A DNA stretch of 64,000 bases, taken from positions 744,001-808,000 of the forward strand of contig OZ241336.1 of the NCBI GenBank assembly GCA_965200115.1, written 5' to 3'. The translations under genes and the position numbers were made by a program. The notes beneath the pieces were generated by a model. The model saw nothing but the letters and a program-made list of their open reading frames with translations, ran no database searches and had not been told where the DNA came from. The number at the start of each line of letters is the position of its first letter. The first letter of the stretch is position 1. The stretch is from JAPOUP01 sp026708635. GTDB taxonomy: Bacteria > Pseudomonadota > Alphaproteobacteria > Rhodobacterales > Rhodobacteraceae. Positions 25,540 through 34,564 of this stretch are shown piece by piece.

Positions 25540-25735
25540 GGGAGACCGCGCCCGCGGGAACGCCTCCGCCGGCGTCAGGTAATCCAGCATCCGGCGCGGG
25601 CGCGCGTCCGGCCGGTTCTCGCGGACCAGTTCCACGCCAGACCGTTGGAGATCCGCCGCTTCCTCAAAAGCCATCTCGAGGCAGGACGGACCGCGCGGCC
25701 TCAACCACAGGCTGGCGGGATGTGTCGCGGCCCTT
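25540..25735 (-). other. Possible IS30-type transposase C-terminal scrap; otherwise gene-free
   Basis: In the gene-free stretch 25281-25735 the minus strand encodes ARPRRMLDYLTPAEAF, close to the RPRKxLGYxTPxEVF end of IS30-family transposases. The preceding residues do not continue the match in one frame. Only a short decayed fragment would remain. Nothing else is recognised here. Confidence 0.3.
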
Positions 25736-27070
25736 TCAGGCAACCTCGGCGCCAAGGCCGTACAGAAGCTCGTCCTGAAGCCGGCGAAGTTCGACGATTC
25801 GGGATTCGATCGGTAGCGTCACGTTGTCGGCGGTGATCAACTCACCCCGGCGGATGGTGTCGGTCACCCTGCCCCCGGTCAGCAGTCCGGCGGGATGTGC
25901 CCGCATCGCGCGTGCGCGCGATACCTCCATCGCCCATGCCCGGTAGGTATATTCGCCGATTTGGTCAAGCGTTTCACCGGGCGCGAGATCCCGCTTGGCC
26001 ACCGCGCATACCTCGGCCACCGGACGGTCCAGCGGAATCATGTCGGCGCTTCCGTAAAGAACCGCGCGCGCGCAGGTCAGCGGCACCTCAAGCGAGGTAA
26101 GATGATAGGGCCGGATGAAGGAGAAATACGGCCCCGGTCCCATCTTGAGATCTTTCATGCGTTCCAGAACACGCGGATGCTCGGCCTCAACGACGACGAA
26201 CACGCCCGGCGCCAAACCTTTGCCAACCGAGAAGTCAACCCGGCCGATATCCGAAAGGACGCCGCCGTCCCGCTCGGGAACCAGGGTAGTCGCGAGATCC
26301 TGCGGCCCGACCGCCGGGCCATGCATGCCATCGCAATCCGGAACCAGTCCGGTGGCGTTGGCGATAGCCGACATCTCCACCATGGTCTTTGAGCCGTCAA
26401 CGAATTCAACCAGCAGGCGTGGATTCATGTCCCGCGCTTTCGCCTCGGCGGCGTAGCGGTCCGGAGTCGCGTCAAAATTCAGCGGATTGTTCTTGCCTTT
26501 CCCGGCGCACACGATCCTGTGACCCATCGCGGAGGCGAATTCGATCAATTCCATGCAGGCCGAGGGCTCGTCACCCGCGCCAAGTGAATAGACCACGCCC
26601 AGTCGATCAGCCTCACGCCTGAGGTAGGCACCGATCGCAACGTCCGCCTCGACGTTCATCATCACCAGATGCTTGCCGTGTTCCATGGCTTTCAGGCCAA
26701 TCTCGGCGCCCACGGCCGGAACGCCGGTCGCGTCCACGATCACGTCGATCAGGCCGGACTCGATAAGGGCGTCGGCATCGTCGGTGACGGCGGTCATGCC
26801 ACCCTCGACGGCCGCGTTCAAAGCGCCCGCGTTGGAGACGTCAATGCTGTGGCCCGTCGTTCGCCGCGCGATTTCCACGGCACGGTGGGCCTCGGAGGGA
26901 TCCAGTTCCGAGATGGCCGCCACCTCGACCCCGTCCATCATCCCCACCCGGGTCACGATATCGGTTCCCATCTCTCCGCAGCCGACCAGGCCAATCCGCA
27001 CGGGGCGGCCCGAATCCGCGCGGGCGGCGAGATCTTTCGCGAGACCCGTAAGTGAAACGTTTGACGTCAT
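25736..27070 (-). CDS. NAD(P)-dependent oxidoreductase with C-terminal SAF domain
   Basis: This 444-residue protein has a Rossmann N-terminus (IGLVGCGEMGTDI, residues about 26-38) of the homoserine-dehydrogenase-like type. A middle substrate domain follows (GKGKNNPLNFDATPDRYAAEA, FVDGSKTMVEMSAIANATGL) and a C-terminal SAF segment (KRDLAPGETLDQIGEYTYRAWAM; RGELITADNVTLP). Family members are usually found with sugar- or organic-acid-uptake genes and oxidise or rearrange a polyol/acid derivative. The substrate here is not known. It lies 600 bp downstream of the Liv-type importer in the same direction; the gap 27071-27671 holds no recognisable gene. Role in catabolising the imported compound is inferred. 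Confidence 0.8.
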   Translation of the reverse strand: MTSNVSLTGLAKDLAARADSGRPVRIGLVGCGEMGTDIVTRVGMMDGVEVAAISELDPSEAHRAVEIARRTTGHSIDVSNAGALNAAVEGGMTAVTDDADALIESGLIDVIVDATGVPAVGAEIGLKAMEHGKHLVMMNVEADVAIGAYLRREADRLGVVYSLGAGDEPSACMELIEFASAMGHRIVCAGKGKNNPLNFDATPDRYAAEAKARDMNPRLLVEFVDGSKTMVEMSAIANATGLVPDCDGMHGPAVGPQDLATTLVPERDGGVLSDIGRVDFSVGKGLAPGVFVVVEAEHPRVLERMKDLKMGPGPYFSFIRPYHLTSLEVPLTCARAVLYGSADMIPLDRPVAEVCAVAKRDLAPGETLDQIGEYTYRAWAMEVSRARAMRAHPAGLLTGGRVTDTIRRGELITADNVTLPIESRIVELRRLQDELLYGLGAEVA

Positions 27071-27671
27071 GTGTCTTTACTCCCTGTGGCCCGGGGAAGA
27101 GGATCACGCCTTAACGACGGGGACCGTCGCCCCTAACCGGTAACGGTGATTTCCAGAATTTCCTGCCGGACCTTCGCCCCATACCTTGCCGAACGCGGGT
27201 ATAGTCTGAAGCTTTGCGACCGCGGCCGCAAGATGAATCCGACCACCCTCGGTCGCGGGCCAATCCCTGCGCATTCCGTCCGTTCCCGAGCCGTTGGCCG
27301 GGGCATATCCGGCCAATGCGGCCCGTTACCGGTCAAGGAGTTCGGCTCACGGATCCCAAGGATGCCGGGCATCGGCTGCGAACGGTACCCAATGGCGGGA
27401 CTGGACGGCGATGCGGTCAGTGCCGCGGATGGCCATGGGCGTGGCATGAGGGCCGTACGCCCGAACGGCCATGGCGGGGCCATTACTCCGGATCCGGGAG
27501 CCCGGCTACGGAAAGGCGGGGCGTGCCACCGACTCCAGGGCAGCGTCAGCCGCCGGGGCCGGTCTTGGAGAGCGGACGCACATCCGCCCGTGCCGGGGAA
27601 TTCTCCACCCCATAAAGCGAGATCGGGAAGCGGGAGGCCCCGGATTCGACGGCGATGATCCACCACCGGCC

Positions 27672-28544
27672 TCAACCGCCCAGAAAGAGCCGGCCGACCT
27701 CCGGATTCTCCAGCAGTTCGTCACCCCTGCCCGCGATCGCCAGCTCGCCTGAAACGAGAACATATCCCAGGTCGGCAAACTCCAGACCCTTTCGGGCGTT
27801 CTGCTCAACCATGATGATCGTCTTTCCGTCACTGTGCTGGAGATCGCGAAGTATGTCGAAAACCATGTCGATGTAACGGGGCTCCAGACCGATCGACGGT
27901 TCGTCAACAAGCAGAATCTCCGGATCCATCACCAGTGCGCGGGAGATCTCCAGAAGACGGCGCTCACCGCCCGAAAGCACCTTCGCCTGATGCTTCCGGC
28001 GATCCGCCAGCCGGGGATATCTCTCGAAAATCCGCTCGGCCGCGTCTTTCGCGTCCTTCGGGCCGTCTTTAAGGAAACCGCCCATCCAGAGGTTTTCCTC
28101 CACCGTCATACCGGGAAACACCGACTTGTCCTGAAGGATATAGGCAATTCCGGCCTCGCTCAGCTTGGAGGTGGGGTCCAGCCGCGTGATGTCACGTTTC
28201 CCCGGCCCGTCACCGGCCTTTATCGATCCGGAGAATATGTCGCTGAACCCGAAAACCGCGTGCAGGACGGTCGACTTACCGGCGCCGTTCGGCCCGATGA
28301 GGCAAAGTGACTGACGACGGGCAACCGCCAGATCCAACCCGTGCAGGATTTCCATCCGGCCGTATCCGGCACGCAGGTTCTCCACCAGGATGTATGGATC
28401 GTCATTGGCCAGCGCCAGAATCTCCGGAAGCCCGATCTTCCCGGCGAGCCCGGCCGCCTGGCGCGATACGGCGTCCACGGAAATCACCGTGTCGACCGAG
28501 CCGACGTGATAGCCGCCGGCGCGTGACTGGCCATTCGCCATCAA
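27672..28544 (-). CDS. livF: Branched-chain amino-acid-type ABC transporter ATPase (LivF-like)
   Basis: This 290-residue ATPase carries Walker A GPNGAGKST, signature KVLSGGERRLLEISRAL, Walker B PEILLVDEPSIGLEP and a switch EQNARKG (the usual catalytic His region of LivF). About 55 extra N-terminal residues precede the first strand (PYILVENLRAGYGRMEILHG), so a later start is possible. It overlaps livG by ATGA, so the pair is translationally coupled. It energises import with LivG, LivH, LivM and the periplasmic binding protein upstream. Confidence 0.88.
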   Translation of the reverse strand: MMANGQSRAGGYHVGSVDTVISVDAVSRQAAGLAGKIGLPEILALANDDPYILVENLRAGYGRMEILHGLDLAVARRQSLCLIGPNGAGKSTVLHAVFGFSDIFSGSIKAGDGPGKRDITRLDPTSKLSEAGIAYILQDKSVFPGMTVEENLWMGGFLKDGPKDAKDAAERIFERYPRLADRRKHQAKVLSGGERRLLEISRALVMDPEILLVDEPSIGLEPRYIDMVFDILRDLQHSDGKTIIMVEQNARKGLEFADLGYVLVSGELAIAGRGDELLENPEVGRLFLGG

Positions 28545-29287
28545 TGCGCGCCCAGATAGGCGTTGACGACACGCCGGTCGTGCTGGATCTCCTCCGGCGC
28601 GCCGCTGGCCAGCATCCGGCCGTGCGCGAGACAGTATATCGTGTCGGCCATATTCATGATCACGCGCATATTATGTTCGATAATTAACAACGTGATGCCG
28701 AACTCCGCGTTCGCGAGCCTGAGACGGTCGATCAGGCCGTTGATCAGGGTGGGATTTATGCCCGCGGTTGGTTCGTCGAGCAGGAGCGCCTCGGGTTCGT
28801 TCATTAGCGCCATCGCGAACTCAAGGAGCTTTTGCTGGCCAAAACTGAGCGAGCCGGCCCGCAGAAGGCGTTTCCGGTACAGTCCGACAAACTCAAGCAG
28901 GGTTTCCGCCCTCTCGCGATCCTCGGTCGAGTTCCTTCTGAACGCGTCGCGGATCGACATCTTTCGGTGCGGCAGCGAGACCAGCATGTTCTCGGCGCAG
29001 TTCATCGCTCCATAGATTCGGGTCTGCTGGAACGTGCGAAGCAACCCCAGGCGGGCGATTTCCGGAACCGCCATTCCGCTGATATCGCGGTTTGCGAACC
29101 TGATGGAGCCCGAATCGATCGGATGGTAGCCGACGATTGAGTTGAACAGGGTCGTCTTGCCGGATCCGTTCGGTCCGATCAGTCCCGTGATGCCACCCTT
29201 TTCGACCGACATCGAGATGTCGGCGTTCGCCCTGACACCGCCAAAGGACTTCGAGACACCCGACACTTCGATGATAGCGCCCGTCAC
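28541..29287 (-). CDS. livG: Branched-chain amino-acid-type ABC transporter ATPase (LivG-like)
   Basis: This 248-residue ATPase starts at the GTG at 29287 (VTGAIIEVSGVSKSFGG); longer forms would run into livM. The GTGA overlap with the livM stop supports this start. Motifs are Walker A GPNGSGKTT, signature SLSFGQQKLLEFAMAL, Walker B PEALLLDEPTAGINP and the switch EHNMRVIMNMAD. All are intact. It pairs with LivF at the cytoplasmic face. Confidence 0.88.
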   Translation of the reverse strand: MTGAIIEVSGVSKSFGGVRANADISMSVEKGGITGLIGPNGSGKTTLFNSIVGYHPIDSGSIRFANRDISGMAVPEIARLGLLRTFQQTRIYGAMNCAENMLVSLPHRKMSIRDAFRRNSTEDRERAETLLEFVGLYRKRLLRAGSLSFGQQKLLEFAMALMNEPEALLLDEPTAGINPTLINGLIDRLRLANAEFGITLLIIEHNMRVIMNMADTIYCLAHGRMLASGAPEEIQHDRRVVNAYLGAH

Positions 29288-30312
29288 GGGGTCTCTCCCG
29301 CATCGACGCGCATTCCGAACCAGTCGGGCCGCCTCTGGCGGAGATAGCCCATCAGACCGTCCTGGAAATACACCACCACGACGACGATAAGCGCGCCAAG
29401 CGCGATCCACTGCCAGCCGAGGAAGTAGCTCCATGTGGCCTCCTTGAACGCATGGAACATGACCGCGCCGATGACCGGCCCCCAAAGCGTTCCCTTGCCG
29501 CCGAGAAGCACGCAGACAACCATGAATATGCCGAGGTTGATGGTCTGGTAGGCGGTTTCAAGGGGTTCGAAGTGAATGAGCTGGAAGGCGGAGACCGCTC
29601 CGGCCGCGCCCACGAAGACCGCCGCCATCGCCCAGGTGACCATCTTGTAGCGCAGCGTGTGGATACCCATCGCCTCGGCCTTCTCCTCGTCATCGCGGAT
29701 CGCGTTGATCGCGGCCCCGAAACGCGTGGAGTAGAGCCAGGACACGAAAACGAACAACGTTATGCCGAGCGCGGCGAACAGGTAGTAGATCAGGAGCTTG
29801 AACCGCTCGAAATCGCCGGGATAGTTGGGCATCGTTATCCCCTGCCCGCCGCCGACCCAGTCCCAGTTGGACACGAGCTCACCGGCGGCGATCGCGACAC
29901 CCAGGGTACCGATGGCGAAATACGGCCCGCGCAGGCCAAACGTGATCCAGCCGATAACCGCGGCGCAGACCGCGCAGAAAAGGCCCGCTCCCAGCGTTCC
30001 GATCACGAGGCCGGCGAAATACTGCCCCCGCGTCCAAGTGTAGATTCCACCCCCGGACGCGGCCGTGTACTCCCCGACGTCGTGGGCGATCGCGATCGTG
30101 ATCACCGCGGCGACATACATGCCCGTTCCGTAAAAGAATATGTTGCCCAGGCTGTTGTAACCCATCTGGCCGCCCGTCATGTCCCAGCTCAGCGCGACGA
30201 TAATCATCAGCCAAAGCGTGGCCAGCTGCGTCTTGAACGCCGGAAACAGGAATGGCGCGGCCAGTGAGAGGGCCAGGAGCGCGCCGTAGAAAACCAGCCT
30301 GCGCATGGTCAT
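29284..30312 (-). CDS. livM: ABC transporter permease (LivM-like)
   Basis: This 342-residue multi-pass membrane protein starts at the ATG at 30312 (MTMRRLVFYGALLALSLAAP), 10 bp after livH. It has about ten hydrophobic segments, and the EAA-type cytoplasmic loop reads RDDEEKAEAMGIHTLRYKM, which contacts the ATPases. The family motif GQMGYNSLGNIFFYGTGMY (G-Q-x-S-x-G-x-x-x-F-x-G) is present with Tyr-Asn in place of the usual residues. A loop insertion (ASGGGIYTWTRGQYF) is longer than in standard LivM. Confidence 0.87.
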   Translation of the reverse strand: MTMRRLVFYGALLALSLAAPFLFPAFKTQLATLWLMIIVALSWDMTGGQMGYNSLGNIFFYGTGMYVAAVITIAIAHDVGEYTAASGGGIYTWTRGQYFAGLVIGTLGAGLFCAVCAAVIGWITFGLRGPYFAIGTLGVAIAAGELVSNWDWVGGGQGITMPNYPGDFERFKLLIYYLFAALGITLFVFVSWLYSTRFGAAINAIRDDEEKAEAMGIHTLRYKMVTWAMAAVFVGAAGAVSAFQLIHFEPLETAYQTINLGIFMVVCVLLGGKGTLWGPVIGAVMFHAFKEATWSYFLGWQWIALGALIVVVVVYFQDGLMGYLRQRRPDWFGMRVDAGETP

Positions 30313-30322
30313 CGGCGCGCCC

Positions 30323-31264
30323 TCATTCCAGGACCCGCCGCTGCCGGCGCTGCCGCGCCAGCTTCCACACGAGAACGAGAAGGAGCAGAAGGACGGCGAT
30401 CGCCTGCTGGTACCCGATGCCGAACACATGGCTTCCATACTGCTCGGCTGCGCCGATACCGAGACCGGCGGCGATTACGCCCGGCAGGTTGCCGAGGCCG
30501 GCCGCCGTGACGATGACGAACGCGCGGATCGAATAGGTGATTCCATAAAATGGCTGGATAACCCAGACCATCACGATGATGGCGCCGGCGGCGCCGCAGA
30601 TGGCCGCGTTCAGCGAGAAGGTGAAAGCGTAGACCCGCTCCGTGTCAATTCCCAGAACGCGGGCGGCGCGGCTATCCTGCGAGGTGGCCCGGATCGCCTG
30701 CCCCATTCGGCTGTTTTTCATGAACAGGATCACGGCGACCGCCAGACCTGCCGCCATGCAGACGCCAATGAGCTTGGCGATCGGTACGTCGATCAGCCCG
30801 TCGGCGAAGTAAAGGGTGTCGTATTCGAGTTTCAGCGACTGCGTGTCCGAGCCGAAGAGCAGGTTCATGATCTGCGCCATCATGATGGCGAGACCGAACG
30901 TCGCGAGAAGCGAGGTGAACAGGTCGCGCTCGACCACCCGGGTGATGACCAGCCTGTAGCAGATCCAGCCTATACCGGCCATGACGGCAATCGCCACCGG
31001 AACGCCGATCAGGGCGGCCGCGTTGTCGCTCAGGCCAAGGCCCTGCAGCCATCCCGTCCTGACCAGGAACCAGGAGGTGTAGCCGCCCGCGATCACGAAA
31101 TCTCCCTGCGCGAGATTTTTTACGTTCATTACGCCCCAGACCAGCGCGAGGCCGTACGCGGCCAACGCAAAGATGGCTCCGATCATCAGGCCGTCGATGA
31201 CTATCTTCAGATTTACGAGCGGGAACTGGAACAGTAGCCCAATATTGAACAGGATCTGATCCAT
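30323..31264 (-). CDS. livH: ABC transporter permease (LivH-like)
   Basis: This 313-residue multi-pass protein begins MDQILFNIGLLFQFPLVNLK. The first family motif reads LIGAIFALAAYGLALVWGVM, NLAQGDFVIAGGY is the LivH helix-2 signature, and the EAA-type loop reads RAATSQDSRAARVLGIDTERV. It forms the channel with LivM. The order binding protein-H-M-G-F is the classical one. Confidence 0.88.
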   Translation of the reverse strand: MDQILFNIGLLFQFPLVNLKIVIDGLMIGAIFALAAYGLALVWGVMNVKNLAQGDFVIAGGYTSWFLVRTGWLQGLGLSDNAAALIGVPVAIAVMAGIGWICYRLVITRVVERDLFTSLLATFGLAIMMAQIMNLLFGSDTQSLKLEYDTLYFADGLIDVPIAKLIGVCMAAGLAVAVILFMKNSRMGQAIRATSQDSRAARVLGIDTERVYAFTFSLNAAICGAAGAIIVMVWVIQPFYGITYSIRAFVIVTAAGLGNLPGVIAAGLGIGAAEQYGSHVFGIGYQQAIAVLLLLLVLVWKLARQRRQRRVLE

Positions 31265-31374
31265 GTCGGGCGCGCCTCGTGCGGTGGGCCGGATTTCCGT
31301 TAGCGGCGGCTATCGGCAACGCGACGCCGGGCGCGACCGATTTGCCCGGCGTGGCGTTCCAACCGCGGACGCAG

Positions 31375-32595
31375 TCAGGGACGGGGCCAGATCAGGTCGT
31401 GGCTGGCGAACGCGGACGGCGCCACGACATTATACCGGCCGTTCTGGATCTGGCGAAGCACCATCGGCTTCGCGATGTTGTTACCCGCTTCCGAGAACCT
31501 GATCTGGCCGTAGAAACTCGCGAGATCCGTCTCCGCGATGGCGTCACGGACCGCCTCCCTGTCGAGTGAACCGGCGCGCTCGAACGCGTCCTTGAACACG
31601 TAGACCGCGGCCGACGCCTGGGCGGCCTGATAGGGAACCGGTTTTTCGGCGTACTCCGGATAGGCCGCCTTGAACTCCGCGTTGTAGTTCGCCGCCGAAC
31701 CGAAGATCGGGTCCTCGTAGGTGAGCGTTTCGGCCCATTGCGTCGAGCAGAGGATATTCTCGGCGAACTCGCCGAAATTTCCCGTGACGTCGGCGGCCTC
31801 GCAGTGCGTCATGGCGATCATGGGAACGCTGATCCTCTGTTCGCCGATCTGGCGCACGGCCGTGGCGGCTCCCTTGGAATGGCCCGAGACGATCAGCACG
31901 TCAGGTCGGACGAGTTTGACTTTCGTCAGGATCGCGGTCAGGTCGGACAGGTCCCGCGGAAGCTTCTCGTCCAGAACGATCCGCATGCCGTGTTCCCCGG
32001 CGTGCTCCAGTACGCCGGCACGGATGTCCAGCGAGAACGGATCGTTCTCGACCGCGATCGCGATCGTAACCTCGGACGGATCCTTACCCGTCGCCTTCGC
32101 CTTCTCGGCGGCCAGGGCAATGGCGGACGCCAGGTACTGCTCGGAGGTTGACAGAACCGCGAACAGGTATCTGTAGCCCTTGTTGAACAGCGAGCGGGAC
32201 GCGCCCTCGGCCTCCACCATCGGAATCCGGTATTTCTCCGTCACCGGCGCGATCGCCTTCGTCAGGCCGGAACTGTATGGCCCCAGCATGTACTGAACGC
32301 CGTCCTGGTTGATCAGACGCTCCGCGAGCGTCGCACCGCGGTCACCCTTGGATTCGTCATCGTAATAGACGACCTCGAAATGGTGGCATTTGTCACCGAC
32401 CGTGATTCCGCCGCTCTCGTTGATTTTGCTTACGGCGAACTCGTAACCGTTCTGGGCGTGAACGCCGTTGGTGGCGTATTTTCCGGTCAGCGAGATGGCC
32501 GATCCGAGCGTGATCGTCCCGCATTCCATGGCCGATGCGGACGAACCCAATGCGACGGCAGATGCCGCGGACAGCAGCGCGTTCCTTACATTCAT
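31375..32595 (-). CDS. Periplasmic binding protein of Liv-type importer
   Basis: This 406-residue precursor has a signal peptide (MNVRNALLSAASAVALGSSASA). The mature protein starts MECGTITLGSAISLTGKYA, the type-I periplasmic binding fold used for amino acids, amides, urea and aromatic or organic acids. Conserved stretches include YYDDESKGDRGATLAERLIN, YMLGPYSSGLTKAIAPVTEK and IAMTHCEAADVTG. Two Cys of the mature N-terminal lobe (C-G-T and K-C-H) may form a disulphide. The ligand cannot be read from the sequence. The 312-bp gap upstream (32596-32907) has no gene and separates it from DUF4387. Confidence 0.85.
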   Translation of the reverse strand: MNVRNALLSAASAVALGSSASAMECGTITLGSAISLTGKYATNGVHAQNGYEFAVSKINESGGITVGDKCHHFEVVYYDDESKGDRGATLAERLINQDGVQYMLGPYSSGLTKAIAPVTEKYRIPMVEAEGASRSLFNKGYRYLFAVLSTSEQYLASAIALAAEKAKATGKDPSEVTIAIAVENDPFSLDIRAGVLEHAGEHGMRIVLDEKLPRDLSDLTAILTKVKLVRPDVLIVSGHSKGAATAVRQIGEQRISVPMIAMTHCEAADVTGNFGEFAENILCSTQWAETLTYEDPIFGSAANYNAEFKAAYPEYAEKPVPYQAAQASAAVYVFKDAFERAGSLDREAVRDAIAETDLASFYGQIRFSEAGNNIAKPMVLRQIQNGRYNVVAPSAFASHDLIWPRP

Positions 32596-32907
32596 GGGTT
32601 TCTTCCTTCACTGACCGTCCGGGCGGATATGGACCCGGGCCGTAGAGCACGGACGGCCGGTTGTTTCAAGCTGGCTCCGGACGCCCGTCGCGGATCCGGT
32701 CCGCGAAAGGTTCCCCGGATCGGGACGCCATTCGACCGGCGATACGCGTTCGACGCGAATACCCAACGCCGGAAACGAACCGCGGGAGAGGCAAACGGGG
32801 ATCCTGGCACGGGGTTCGCGCGCCCGCGGGATTTGCCTGGAACCCTGTCGGTGCCACGCCATCCGATCCGGATATCCCGGCGGGCCATGGAAACGCGCCC
32901 TCCCCCG

Positions 32908-33213
32908 TTACCGGTCAACGACCATTTCAGCGACGAGGGCGGCGTAGGACGCCCCATGCATATCCCGATCGGCCCGCCTGCCCTGGACCACGGGCCTTGG
33001 CAGGGAGAACTTGACGACGTTCAATGACGCGATCTCAAAGCGTTTCGTCTCTCCGGGATCACTGTCAAACAGCTTCGCCACACGTTCGGTGGGGACACCA
33101 TGGCATACCCGCTCGAACGTCTCCGCCGTGCCGCAGAATATGTCTATGGTGAGCCAGAACGGCCCCGCGTTCTTGCTGCGCACTTTCTCCACGATCCGGC
33201 CGAGCTCAACCAA
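32908..33213 (-). CDS. DUF4387 (AtuA-associated) protein
   Basis: This 101-residue protein contains the DUF4387 hallmark EKVRSKNAGPFWLTIDIFCG followed by ETFERV and ends in MHGASYAALVAEMVV. The likely start is the TTG at 33213, which overlaps the AtuA stop (ATTGGTTGA); no ATG or GTG fits. DUF4387 nearly always follows AtuA, and the two probably act as one complex or fused enzyme in the catabolism of terpenoid or organic acids. Confidence 0.78.
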   Translation of the reverse strand: MVELGRIVEKVRSKNAGPFWLTIDIFCGTAETFERVCHGVPTERVAKLFDSDPGETKRFEIASLNVVKFSLPRPVVQGRRADRDMHGASYAALVAEMVVDR

Positions 33214-34564
33214 TCTCGCGAACCTCCAGAACGAACGCTTCCATGGGATCCCGAAGCTCCATGACATGGTTGAGGCAGAATTCGAACACCTCGCCGCGCT
33301 CGAGTTCGGCGGGGGAGAAGGGAAACGCGAAGGTGGGCTGCTCCTCGTCGAGGGTCAGCGGGTGATGCAGCAGATAGGGATTGAGCGTCTTGCCGATTTC
33401 GTCGACGGCGTCCCGCGAGCCGGCGGTCACTATGGCAAGCACCCCCAGCTCGACCGCGTCGTTAACGCGGTTCTCCAACGATCCCAGCGTCGCGTTCCGC
33501 CCGATGACGCGCAGCTCGATGTCAAACCCCTCCGGCTCAAGGCCAAGTCTCGCCGAGACCTTGGCCCTGCACCCGGACAGGACTCCGGAACACCAGTCAT
33601 CCACGTTCCGGACGTATCGCCGGTCCCGCAGCAGCGCCAGCATAACGCACTGATATCCAACCCGCCGCGCGCCCTCCAGCTTCACCGTATACCGCTCGGA
33701 AGGAACCCATCTGGACCCCGTCACGCGTACCCGCGTCGCGTCGAGCGCCCGGTAACGCGCGTCGGTCACGTCGAGGTGCCCTCCGGGCTCGTGGAGAATG
33801 AATGGATCCGCGTTTTCGTAAAGCATATGCGCCGAGACGGTATGGGGAGTGGCGCGCGCGCCGTCCGCCAGCGGCGAGACGTTGAATCCCTCACCGTCAA
33901 ACTCCAGCATGATCACGCCCGACTGGGGATTGGTCGCGCATAGCGCGCCGCATTCGCCGATCTTCGCCCCGTGCCACGCGCCGCCCGGATGGCATCCCCG
34001 CGCCAGCGGAAGCGCGGCGATTATGGCCGTGTCGGTCGTTCGCCCGGCGATGACGATGTCGGCGCCGGTGTCGAGCGCCGCGTTGACCTGTTCCGCGCCG
34101 GCCAGGGCGACGATGTTTCCGCAGCCGCCAAGGACCTCCCCGTCGATATCCGGTGCGGGATGTAGCGGCGTGATCCGGCCGGACGCGAGCGCCCGCCCGA
34201 CATCCGCCGCGCTCTGGCCGGATTTGAGAACCGCGACTCTCGCGCTCCCGCCGGTTTCCGCCAGGATTTCCTCCGTGATCCCGACAAGCCAGTCAACCGC
34301 CCCGTCAGCCCCGCAGGTACCCGCCGTGCCGATCACCAGCGGAACGCCGGCCGCGGCGGCCGCCTCGATAAGTCCGCTCCACTCGGCCTTCGTCGACGCG
34401 CGCGAGTACTTGCTGACGCCGCGCCCGAGATAGGACGGCCCGCTGTCGGTGGAGCCTCCGTCAATCGCGATTATGTCCGGTTCGGCCGCGATTCCACGCC
34501 TCATGGCCGCGGCGTCATAACCGAGACCCAGGGCGCCCGAGGGGACGAGTACCCGGACCGTCAT
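33206..34564 (-). CDS. AtuA family (acyclic terpene utilisation) protein
   Basis: This 452-residue soluble protein starts at the ATG at 34564 (MTVRVLVPSGALGLGYDA), sharing ATGA with the tctA stop. Family stretches are IIAIDGGSTDSGPSYLG, LVIGTAGTCGADGAVDWL, ADIVIAGRTTDTAIIAALPL and ADPFILHEPGG. The biochemical activity of AtuA is not established; in Pseudomonas it is required for growth on citronellol-type terpenes, but many relatives sit with tricarboxylate transporters instead, as here. Probably transforms the acid imported by TctCBA. Confidence 0.85.
   Translation of the reverse strand: MTVRVLVPSGALGLGYDAAAMRRGIAAEPDIIAIDGGSTDSGPSYLGRGVSKYSRASTKAEWSGLIEAAAAAGVPLVIGTAGTCGADGAVDWLVGITEEILAETGGSARVAVLKSGQSAADVGRALASGRITPLHPAPDIDGEVLGGCGNIVALAGAEQVNAALDTGADIVIAGRTTDTAIIAALPLARGCHPGGAWHGAKIGECGALCATNPQSGVIMLEFDGEGFNVSPLADGARATPHTVSAHMLYENADPFILHEPGGHLDVTDARYRALDATRVRVTGSRWVPSERYTVKLEGARRVGYQCVMLALLRDRRYVRNVDDWCSGVLSGCRAKVSARLGLEPEGFDIELRVIGRNATLGSLENRVNDAVELGVLAIVTAGSRDAVDEIGKTLNPYLLHHPLTLDEEQPTFAFPFSPAELERGEVFEFCLNHVMELRDPMEAFVLEVREIG

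Noticed and set aside
27146..27658. 170-residue frame in the gap between the oxidoreductase and livF
   Set aside because: No family resemblance, Arg/Gly/Pro-rich and in competition with a similar frame on the other strand; treated as gene-free.
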